A program made the translations under genes and the position numbers. From Lutibacter sp. (lineage in GTDB: Bacteria; Bacteroidota; Bacteroidia; Flavobacteriales; Flavobacteriaceae): DNA of 8,740 bases. Positions 1 to 5,444 of the stretch are shown here, piece by piece. A model generated the notes under the pieces. It did not search any database. It had not been told where the DNA came from and saw only the letters and a program-made list of their open reading frames with translations. Numbering within the stretch: position 1 is the first letter of the stretch; each line of letters starts with the position of its first letter. The DNA is taken from NCBI GenBank assembly GCA_030599055.1, contig JAUVOS010000101.1, positions 1 through 8,740 of the forward strand, read 5' to 3'.

Positions 1-6
1 CGCACC

Positions 7-110
7 AAGTCTTGTTCTTTTTCGTTTTAACCTCACAATAAAAACCTCGTGTAGCTACGGCTATACTTAATTTTTATTATTTTGTTAAATTCAAAAAATA
101 TCGGCGACTT
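7..110. repeat. Long imperfect palindromic element at the window edge
   Basis: The two halves pair around a centre at 57/58. Arms 26-31/84-89 (TTTAAC/GTTAAA), 37-44/71-78 (AATAAAAA/TTTTTATT) and 49-55/60-66 (GTGTAGC/GCTATAC, one G-T wobble) share the same centre. They are separated by symmetric 5x5 and 4x4 internal loops. Further out, 18-22/93-97 (TTTTT/AAAAA) keep that centre, and 7-11/106-110 (AAGTC/GACTT) pair with a two-base shift. On the plus strand the apex is C-TACG-G, a UNCG-type tetraloop. No open reading frame is supported here. The T-rich 67-83 stretch after the core stem could also make it a terminator for a plus-strand gene left of the window. Its nature (dispersed palindromic repeat, structured RNA or terminator) is undecided. 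Confidence 0.5.
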
Positions 111-171
111 ATACATAGTTTTACACTTAACTTAACACTAGTATCAGAATACTGAAGTAGAAAAAAAGCAA

Positions 172-834
172 TTATTCCAGTTCTTTTTTCATCTGCTGAA
201 TCATCTCTTTTGGATTATCCGCCTTAAAAATACTCGATCCTGAAACAAAAATATCACAACCAGCATCAGATACTTCTCTGATATTTTCTAGCTTAATACC
301 ACCATCAACATTGACTTCAATATGGGTTGCTTGGTGTTTTTCTAGCATTTGTTGTAGTCGCTTAAGCTTTTCAATTGTATTTGGAATAAAACTTTGTCCT
401 CCAAAACCCGGATTGACAGCCATAATTAAAATCATATCCAAATCATCCAAAACTTCTTCAATGCTTGATAAAGGTGTGTGCGGATTTAAGGAAACTCCTA
501 CCTTAACACCTTTTGCTTTTATCTGTTGTAAAACACGATGTAAATGTGGTGTTGCTTCCACATGAACTGTTAAATAATCGGCTCCTGCATCACAAAATGA
601 TTCAACATAATCACCCGGATTTTTAATCATCAAATGTACATCTAATGGTATTGTCGCAACCTTTTTAATCGCTTTGACTATAAAGGGACCAAAGGTTATA
701 TTCGGAACAAAATGCCCATCCATTACATCTAAATGCAATAAATCTGCACCGCCTTCTTCTACCATTTTTATGTCTTTTTCAATATTTGAAAAGTCTGCTG
801 ATAGTAATGATGGTGCTATTTTTTTTGTTTTCAT
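172..834 (-). CDS. rpe: Ribulose-phosphate 3-epimerase
   Basis: This enzyme interconverts D-ribulose 5-phosphate and D-xylulose 5-phosphate in the cytoplasm (pentose phosphate pathway). The 220-residue product has the normal family length and a complete TIM-barrel signature. It shows PSLLSADF near residues 8-15 with Ser9, and HLDVMDGHFVP at 34-44 with metal-ligand and catalytic His34 and Asp36. DVHLM at 65-69 carries His67, and MAVNPGFGGQ lies at 138-147. VNVDGGI at 174-180 carries the second catalytic Asp177, and SGSSIF at 198-203 forms the phosphate-binding turn. The start gives the usual short N-terminus before the first strand. No Shine-Dalgarno sequence is present, as is normal in Bacteroidota. 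The gene lies 78 bp downstream of tkt on the same strand, so co-transcription is likely and the two enzymes are consecutive in the pathway. A 34-bp repeat shared with the tkt leader sits 7 bp in front of the start codon. Confidence 0.96.
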   Translation of the reverse strand: MKTKKIAPSLLSADFSNIEKDIKMVEEGGADLLHLDVMDGHFVPNITFGPFIVKAIKKVATIPLDVHLMIKNPGDYVESFCDAGADYLTVHVEATPHLHRVLQQIKAKGVKVGVSLNPHTPLSSIEEVLDDLDMILIMAVNPGFGGQSFIPNTIEKLKRLQQMLEKHQATHIEVNVDGGIKLENIREVSDAGCDIFVSGSSIFKADNPKEMIQQMKKELE

Positions 835-841
835 ATTTTAA

Positions 842-875
842 GTTGAAAGTTTGTAAAGTTTTAAAGTTAAAAGTT
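842..875. repeat. AAAGTT-rich direct repeat, copy 1 (rpe leader)
   Basis: This copy begins GTTGAAAGTTTGTAAAGTT and continues with further AAAGTT units. It matches 2900-2934 with two substitutions and one indel region. It lies in the 78-bp tkt-rpe gap, seven bases before the rpe start as transcribed. The motif is itself built of short GTT/AAAGTT units, so slippage or a dispersed AT-rich repeat family are both possible. Confidence 0.7.
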
Positions 876-912
876 CCTCACTCATATGGAGATGTGCATG
901 CAAGGTCTTTAC

Positions 913-2889
913 TTATAAGGATTCTACAGCCTCCACAACTTTTTCTGCTGTAATACCTAATTCTTTATACAATACATCTATGGGAGCTGATGCCCCAAAT
1001 CGATCCAATCCTATTACTTTACCGTTTAGTCCAACATATTTATACCATGACAAGGTCGCAGCTGCTTCAACAGCAACTCGTTTTGTTATATGTATCGGCA
1101 ATACATTTTCTCTAAATTTAGCTGATTGTTCGTCGAATAAATCAGTTGATGGCATGGAAACCACTCTTACTTTCGCTCCTTTTTTATTCAAGATTACTTT
1201 TGCATTTAAGGCTATCTCTACTTCAGAACCTGATGCGATTAAAATTGTATCAAAATCATCGTCTTGTGTCAATACATAACCACCTCGATCGGCGGCTTGG
1301 CAATCTGTAACACCATCAAGTACACGATCAATAACCGGCAGTCCTTGACGGGTTAAAATTAGCGCTGTGGGTCCGTTTTTTCTTTCTAAAGCCACTTTCC
1401 ATCCCATACGAGTTTCGTTGGCGTCCATCGGTCTAAAATTGATTAAATTTGGAATAGCTCGTATGGATGCTAAATGCTCTATGGGTTGATGTGTCGGTCC
1501 GTCTTCTCCAAGCCCGATAGAATCATGAGTAAAAACATAAATAACTTGTTGTTGCATTAAGGCGGCCATTCTAATAGCATTTCTCATATAGTCAGAAAAC
1601 ACAAAGAAGGTGCCTCCGTAAGGAATTACTCCGCCATGTAATGCCATTCCGTTCATGATAGCTCCCATTCCAAATTCGCGTACACCGTAATGGATATAGT
1701 TTCCTGCTTTATTCTTTTTGGAAAAAGTATCTTGACTTTTTGCTCGTGTATTATTTGAAGGTGATAAATCTGCTGAACCACCGACCAAAGCAGACACATT
1801 TTCTGCTAAATAATCTAAGACTTTACCGGAAGCTGAACGTGTTGCGATTTTTGTTCCTGCTTCAAAAAGAGGAATATCTAATTCGGGTAATTCATTGTTA
1901 ATTACTTTTATAAATTCACTGTAAACTTCTTTGTATTCCACTTCATAAGCTCTGCATTTCGTTTCCCATTTTTCCTCTTTTCTAGTTCCTTTTACAATTG
2001 CATTTTTTGTCGATTCATAGACTTCATCTGACACATAAAAATCTTTTTGTGGAATTCCTAAAGCTTCTTTGGTTAGTTTGATTTCGTCCACACCTAAAGG
2101 TGCTCCATGCGCTGCTGATTTCCCTTGTTTATTTGGACTTCCATAACCAATAATTGTTTTACAAATTATCAAAGAAGGTTTTTTAGATTTTTTTGCCTTT
2201 TTAATGGCTATTTTTATTTCCTTATGGTTGTGCCCATCAATTTTTTGAACGTGCCAGCCATAGGCTTTCATTCGTTGTTTTATATTTTCTGAAAAAGCTA
2301 AATCTGTTCCTCCATCAATAGTTATATCATTTGAATCGTAAAGAGCTATTAATTTTCCTAATTTGTTATGTCCTGCAAATGAAAAGGCTTCATGCGAAAC
2401 GCCTTCTTGCAAATCGCCATCACCTAACATGGTATAGGTATAATGCTTTACTATTTTATGATCTTTTTTATTATACTTAGCTGCTAAATGCGCTTCTGCA
2501 AGTGCCATTCCTACTGCATTGGCAACTCCTTGCCCTAAAGGACCTGTAGTAGTTTCCACTCCCGGAGTGTCTTGTAATTCTGGATGTCCTGGAGTTTTAC
2601 TTCCCCATTGTCGAAAATCTTTTAAGTCATCCATAGACAAGTCATACCCATATAAATGCAACAAACTATACAACAACATACTACCATGCCCACCGGATAA
2701 TACAAACCGATCTCGATTAAACCAATCAGGGTTTTTAGGATTAAATTTTAAAAACTCACTAAATAATACAGCTGCTACATCTGCCATTCCCATCGGAAGT
2801 CCCGGATGACCTGAGTTTGCTTTTTGGACTCCGTCCATGGATAATCCTCTGATGGTGTTGGCGATTTTCTTAAGATTTTTGTTGTTCAT
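913..2889 (-). CDS. tkt: Transketolase
   Basis: This thiamine-diphosphate enzyme moves two-carbon ketol units between sugar phosphates, linking the pentose phosphate pathway to glycolysis. The 658-residue product is full length (E. coli TktA is 663) and not split into two subunits. The N-terminal cofactor domain has NSGHPG (25-30), SGGHGS (65-70), GPLGQG (116-121) and the ThDP motif GDGDLQEGVSHEA from residue 156. Asp157 and Asn187 are the expected Mg ligands, and His261 lies in HGAP. The central pyrimidine-binding domain has REFGMG with catalytic Glu405, then HDSIGLGEDGPTHQP at 455-469 and the substrate Arg514 in LTRQGLP. A transketolase C-terminal domain follows (about 540-658). The start at 2889 gives the usual short N-terminal helix before NSGHPG. 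rpe lies 78 bp downstream and ridA-like lies 147 bp upstream, both on the same strand. The leader contains a 35-bp repeat shared with rpe. Confidence 0.97.
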   Translation of the reverse strand: MNNKNLKKIANTIRGLSMDGVQKANSGHPGLPMGMADVAAVLFSEFLKFNPKNPDWFNRDRFVLSGGHGSMLLYSLLHLYGYDLSMDDLKDFRQWGSKTPGHPELQDTPGVETTTGPLGQGVANAVGMALAEAHLAAKYNKKDHKIVKHYTYTMLGDGDLQEGVSHEAFSFAGHNKLGKLIALYDSNDITIDGGTDLAFSENIKQRMKAYGWHVQKIDGHNHKEIKIAIKKAKKSKKPSLIICKTIIGYGSPNKQGKSAAHGAPLGVDEIKLTKEALGIPQKDFYVSDEVYESTKNAIVKGTRKEEKWETKCRAYEVEYKEVYSEFIKVINNELPELDIPLFEAGTKIATRSASGKVLDYLAENVSALVGGSADLSPSNNTRAKSQDTFSKKNKAGNYIHYGVREFGMGAIMNGMALHGGVIPYGGTFFVFSDYMRNAIRMAALMQQQVIYVFTHDSIGLGEDGPTHQPIEHLASIRAIPNLINFRPMDANETRMGWKVALERKNGPTALILTRQGLPVIDRVLDGVTDCQAADRGGYVLTQDDDFDTILIASGSEVEIALNAKVILNKKGAKVRVVSMPSTDLFDEQSAKFRENVLPIHITKRVAVEAAATLSWYKYVGLNGKVIGLDRFGASAPIDVLYKELGITAEKVVEAVESL

Positions 2890-2899
2890 TTTTGAATCA

Positions 2900-2934
2900 G
2901 TTAAAAGTTTGTAAAGTTCGAAAAGTTGAAAGTT
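2900..2934. repeat. AAAGTT-rich direct repeat, copy 2 (tkt leader)
   Basis: This copy begins GTTAAAAGTTTGTAAAGTT and continues with AAAAGTT and GAAAGTT units. It parallels 842-875 along its whole length. It lies ten bases before the tkt start as transcribed, nearly the same place as copy 1 relative to rpe. The rest of the 2890-3036 gap is very AT-rich, with no clear TAnnTTTG promoter and no strong terminator after the ridA-like gene. Confidence 0.7.
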
Positions 2935-3036
2935 ATGAATGTAAAAATAATCGATTTTAAAAATATATCATCATCTATTAGAATCATTTTATACAATACT
3001 TATAATAATACATACTATAAATTATTTTATCAACTA

Positions 3037-3387
3037 CTATTTTCTAACGGCAATCACTGACATCTCAACCAGTAATTCAGGTCGAGCTATACGAGCCTCA
3101 ACACATGCACGTGCCGGCTGATGTCCCTTTTCGACCCATTCATCCCAAACCTTGTTCATAGCGGAAAAGTCTTTTATATCGCGTAGATAAATTGTAACCG
3201 AAAGAATATTTTTTTTATCAGAACCGGCTTTTTTAAGCAAATCCTCTACTTTCTCTAATGTTGTAATAGTTTGCTCTTTGATGTTTTTAGTTGCATCTTT
3301 TGCTGTTTGACCACAAAGATAAATAGTGCCATTGTGCTCAACTATTCTACTCATTCGTGGAGTTGTATCTATTCTTGTTATTGACAT
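3037..3387 (-). CDS. RidA family protein (YoaB-like subgroup)
   Basis: RidA (YjgF/YER057c/UK114) proteins are small cytosolic trimers. Classical members hydrolyse reactive enamine/imine intermediates released by PLP enzymes. The 116-residue product covers the whole fold. It has IYLCGQ at 22-27, LRDIKDFSAMNKVWDEWV at 68-85 and PARACVEARI at 91-100, ending VEMSVIAVRK. Arg93 aligns with E. coli RidA Arg105 (substrate carboxylate) and Glu108 with Glu120, so activity is possible. The N-terminus (MSITRIDTTPRMSRIV) lacks the archetypal GPYSQ segment. Together with the MNKVWDEWV and PARACVEA segments it resembles the E. coli YoaB-like subgroup, whose substrate is unsettled. It sits 147 bp upstream of tkt on the same strand, and a functional link to the pentose phosphate genes is not evident. 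An AT-rich promoter region with two short palindromes precedes it. Confidence 0.9.
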   Translation of the reverse strand: MSITRIDTTPRMSRIVEHNGTIYLCGQTAKDATKNIKEQTITTLEKVEDLLKKAGSDKKNILSVTIYLRDIKDFSAMNKVWDEWVEKGHQPARACVEARIARPELLVEMSVIAVRK

Positions 3388-3399
3388 CTGTTACTATTT

Positions 3400-3425
3400 T
3401 TAATTAATACCCCAAAATTAATTAA
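3400..3425. promoter_or_regulatory. ridA-like promoter -7 box inside a 9-bp inverted repeat
   Basis: On the minus strand, 3413-3420 reads TAATTTTG, a full match to the Bacteroidota -7 element TAnnTTTG. It would put the transcript start about 20 bases before the ridA-like ATG. The box overlaps a perfect inverted repeat, TTAATTAAT (3400-3408) and ATTAATTAA (3417-3425), separated by ACCCCAAA. No TTTG or TTG -33 box is found 17-23 bases upstream. AT-rich composition raises the chance of accidental symmetry. Confidence 0.45.
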
Positions 3426-3434
3426 TTTTATAAA

Positions 3435-3444
3435 AAGACGTCTT
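3435..3444. promoter_or_regulatory. AAGACGTCTT palindrome at the -33 position of the ridA-like promoter
   Basis: This is a perfect 10-bp palindrome. Its edge lies 14 bases upstream of the TAATTTTG box on the minus strand, covering the place where a -33 TTTG is expected but absent. It could be an operator or activator site. No binding protein is identifiable from this window. Confidence 0.3.
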
Positions 3445-3618
3445 ATTTTTTTACTCAAGTTTCTCTGAGAGAAAAACACATCAAATTTTTAGTGATTTTA
3501 AGAAAGTGATCAGCTTTGATCATTTATATTTTGAATAATTATAGCCAATAATTTTTCAACTCTAAAAGCAACTATTTACCCATAAGGATTTTAATAATGT
3601 ATTTCACACAAAGGAGCA

Positions 3619-3784
3619 GAGGCGCAAAGACGCTAAGCAGAGTTTCTTACTCCTGTTTTTTACAAACTTAAAGGCTGGCGAAGACACAAAGTTTTATGGA
3701 TACCTTGCATTCATCTTTGCTTCTTTTGATGCTATTTTCTAATAAAAAAAGGGAAGAGACTACGTATTTCTTTGCGTCTTTGCG
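3619..3784. repeat. CGCAAAGACGC-type repeat cluster with inverted ends
   Basis: CGCAAAGACGCTAAG at 3623-3637 recurs in inverted orientation at 3770-3784 (CTTTGCGTCTTTGCG), matching at 14 of 15 positions. A weaker direct copy, GGCGAAGACACAAAG, lies between them at 3677-3691. The GC content of these units stands out from the AT-rich surroundings. From memory, such units are widespread intergenic repeats in Bacteroidota and some other phyla. The inverted ends about 160 bp apart would suit a MITE-like non-coding element or a foldback. No transposase is present. Confidence 0.6.
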
Positions 3785-3845
3785 TGAGATAAAAATGGCT
3801 GAGTAATTATCTGAGACAAGTCTATCCCCCTTAATCACTTTACGG

Positions 3846-3881
3846 ATATATCAACTAAACGCTATTGTTAGTGTGATATAT
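3846..3881. promoter_or_regulatory. Strong palindrome upstream of the sigma-54-like promoter
   Basis: The arms are ATATATCA-ACTAA (3846-3858) and TTAGT-G-TGATATAT (3868-3881). They give 13 paired bases with one bulged G around a nine-base loop. No gene ends nearby, so a terminator role is unlikely. Its centre lies about 110 bases before the predicted start of the secreted protein transcript. That is the usual range for an upstream activator site of a sigma-54 enhancer-binding protein. The role is inferred. Confidence 0.4.
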
Positions 3882-3949
3882 TTATTAATGCGTTGTTTTG
3901 ATTACTATTTTCTAAATCAGAACTGTTAAAAACTAAAAAACAAATATTT

Positions 3950-3966
3950 TGGCACGGTCTATGTTT
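3950..3966 (+). promoter_or_regulatory. Sigma-54-type (-24/-12) promoter candidate
   Basis: TGGCACG at 3950-3956 is a perfect -24 element. The spacing GG (3951-3952), ten bases, then GT (3963-3964) is exactly that of the RpoN consensus TGGCACG-N4-TTGC, except that the -12 GC is GT here. The start would fall near 3975, giving a leader of about 100 bases for the gene at 4076. No full TAnnTTTG box was found in 3841-4075; TATGTTTA at 3960-3967 lacks the final G. Sigma-54 use therefore seems the better reading. Confidence 0.5.
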
Positions 3967-3978
3967 AATCATTTATAG

Positions 3979-3995
3979 AGTTTCAAAAAGAAACT
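3979..3995 (+). other. Hairpin at the predicted 5' end of the secreted-protein mRNA
   Basis: AGTTTC and GAAACT form a perfect 6-bp stem around an AAAAA loop. It lies a few bases after the start expected from the sigma-54-like promoter. It might shield the transcript's 5' end, or it might be fortuitous in this AT-rich leader. Confidence 0.3.
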
Positions 3996-4075
3996 TGATG
4001 GCTACTAGTTCAAGGAATGCAATAAACCATTTACACCTCAAGTTGTCATAAGATTATAACATAAAACAACACAAC

Positions 4076-5386
4076 ATGAAAAATTCACTCAAAATAAAAG
4101 CATTAAGCTTTGTCGCATTATTCTTTTTCGGAATTTTTGGTCTAATGGCACAAGATGTTACCACAGTTGAAGCCATGAGTAATGATATTAGCAACAACCT
4201 CGACCTAGAGGCAGTAGCATCTATTTTTGGAGATGCAGATGACTTGGAGGATTTTGAAAAACGATTGAACGATCCAAACGCCCAAATATCTAATTTAGAT
4301 TTAAACAAAGATGGTTATGTAGATTACCTAAGAGTCGTTGAAGTTGCAGAAGGAAGAACGCATTTAATTGCTATTCAAGCAGTACTCGGACATGATCAAT
4401 ATCAAGACGTAGCTACCATAGAAGTAGAAAAAGATAACAGAGGAAAAACACATGTACAAGTTGTTGGAGATGTCTATATGTACGGACATAATTACATTAT
4501 CGAGCCGATATATGTACACAGACCTGTATTTTTTAGACACTTCTGGAGACCAGTATATCGCCCTTACTGCTCATCTTATTACTGGGGATACTACCCAAGT
4601 TATTTCCACTACTGGCATCCGTACCACTGGAGCTACTACAGAAGCAACATACACACACATATAAATGTACATCACACCTATCATCATGTATATCATCGAA
4701 GAAGCCATATTGCGACTCGCTTACATACGGTGCATAGACGTAATGATTATGGAAGAAAGTATCCTAGCAAATCCTATGCAAAGCGATCTAACAATAATCT
4801 CCGTCAAGGAAATGTTTCAAGAAGAGGTACAGTTTCTTCACGACGTAGTGCAACAAATAATAGAAGTTCTAGAGTAGTCAACACAGCAAACAAGCAACAA
4901 AGAAGTTCAAAAAGAGGTGTTTCTACTACGAACAGAAGTACGACAACTCAAAGAAGAGCAACTACCACTACAAGATCAAATAGAACGAGTACAGCAAATA
5001 AAAGAGGAACTGTAAATAGAACAAATTCATCAAGAACAGCAAGAACTACTACAAAACCTCAAAATAGAAATATTTCTAGAAGTACAACGAATAATACGAG
5101 CAGAAAACCTTCTGTAACAAGGGGAAGTACAAGTCAAAGACAAACTTCGGCCAGTAAGCCAAATAGAAGTACAAATTCTAATAACAGAAGTGTTTCAAAA
5201 ACGAATAATAACAGAAGCAAAGCGAGTAGAAGTAACACATCATCTAAGAGAAGTAATACTTCATCTAGCAGAAGCGTCAGTTCACAACGAGCTCCTAAAA
5301 AAAGTGTTTCAAGTAGAAGTTCTAATACTAGAATTGCCCAAAATAATAAATCAAGAAGCAGTAGAACGAGTTCAAGAAGACGTTAA
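4076..5386 (+). CDS. Secreted three-part protein: acidic domain, His/Tyr-rich middle, Arg/Ser/Thr/Asn-rich tail
   Basis: The function is unknown. Residues 1-25 form a clear signal peptide (KNSLKIK, then a hydrophobic run, ending LMA before QD), so the protein is exported. Residues 26-140 are acidic, with an EF-hand-like stretch DLNKDGYVDYLRV at 75-87. Asp75, Asn77, Asp79 and Asp83 could bind calcium, but the loop's twelfth residue is Arg86 rather than Glu or Asp. I recall this segment from uncharacterised flavobacterial proteins. Residues 141-222 contain 15 His, 14 Tyr and 4 Trp, suggesting metal binding or an aromatic surface. Residues 225-436 have no acidic residue and about 40 Arg amid Ser, Thr and Asn; this half is strongly cationic and surely disordered. 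AGA codons dominate its arginines. The tail may bind polyanions such as extracellular DNA or polysaccharide, which is inference. The ATG follows an A-rich leader without Shine-Dalgarno, and the gene stands alone. Confidence 0.85.
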   Translation: MKNSLKIKALSFVALFFFGIFGLMAQDVTTVEAMSNDISNNLDLEAVASIFGDADDLEDFEKRLNDPNAQISNLDLNKDGYVDYLRVVEVAEGRTHLIAIQAVLGHDQYQDVATIEVEKDNRGKTHVQVVGDVYMYGHNYIIEPIYVHRPVFFRHFWRPVYRPYCSSYYWGYYPSYFHYWHPYHWSYYRSNIHTHINVHHTYHHVYHRRSHIATRLHTVHRRNDYGRKYPSKSYAKRSNNNLRQGNVSRRGTVSSRRSATNNRSSRVVNTANKQQRSSKRGVSTTNRSTTTQRRATTTTRSNRTSTANKRGTVNRTNSSRTARTTTKPQNRNISRSTTNNTSRKPSVTRGSTSQRQTSASKPNRSTNSNNRSVSKTNNNRSKASRSNTSSKRSNTSSSRSVSSQRAPKKSVSSRSSNTRIAQNNKSRSSRTSSRRR

Positions 5387-5405
5387 AAAACCCATCTTTA
5401 TCGAT

Positions 5406-5444
5406 TAATCACAAATGCACGAATATTTCGTGCATTTGTGATTA
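5406..5444. terminator. Bidirectional terminator between convergent genes
   Basis: A perfect 18-bp inverted repeat (5406-5423 and 5427-5444) closes on a three-base TAT loop. It lies 19 bases after the stop of the secreted protein gene. Its right arm ends with the antiporter's stop codon (5442-5444). T-rich stretches follow in both directions: 5454-5462 on the plus strand, and the complement of the A-run at 5386-5391 on the minus strand. It should end transcription from both sides. Confidence 0.85.

Larger units (their letters stand above)
3388..4075. other. 688-bp gene-free region between divergent genes
   Basis: I see no credible coding sequence on either strand in this gap between the ridA-like gene (minus) and the secreted protein gene (plus). 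From left to right it holds a ridA promoter candidate with palindromes (3400-3444), small inverted repeats TTTCTC-TGA-GAGAAA (3460-3474) and TGATCA-gctt-TGATCA (3507-3522), and a repeat cluster of the CGCAAAGACGC type (3619-3784). A strong 13-bp-stem palindrome (3846-3881), a sigma-54-like promoter (3950-3966) and a leader hairpin (3979-3995) follow. It is unusually long compared with the other gaps in the window (55-147 bp). Confidence 0.75.

Noticed and set aside
140..153. AGTAT-CAGA-ATACT as an rpe terminator
   Set aside because: The stem is only 5 bp and AT-rich, and no T-tract follows on the minus strand.
1..171. Tail end of a neighbouring gene such as rpoD on the minus strand
   Set aside because: No recognisable C-terminal coding sequence appears in any frame. 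The stretch is dominated by the palindrome and AT-rich filler.
980..2809. Plus-strand open frames antisense to transketolase (980-1279 and 2519-2809)
   Set aside because: They are reverse-complement shadows of a strongly conserved enzyme gene and show no domain.
3507..3522. Paired TGATCA sites as an operator
   Set aside because: Six-base palindromes occur easily by chance in AT-rich DNA, and the site is not placed against any promoter box I can support.
3960..3967. Primary-sigma -7 box TATGTTTA for the secreted protein gene
   Set aside because: The final G of TAnnTTTG is missing and the nearest TTTG is only eight bases upstream. The overlapping -24/-12 pattern fits better.
4054..4308. 84-codon minus-strand open frame across the secreted protein start
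   Set aside because: It is antisense to the signal peptide and acidic domain, with no recognisable motif.
4452..4877. Two 70-codon open frames inside the secreted protein gene
   Set aside because: They are shadows in another frame, made of Tyr/Thr/Ile-rich out-of-frame sequence from the His/Tyr-rich region.
5190..5408. Open frame of 72 codons overlapping the Arg-rich tail on the plus strand
   Set aside because: It is an alternative frame of repetitive purine-rich DNA inside a clear gene. It has no leader of its own and shows no recognisable domain.
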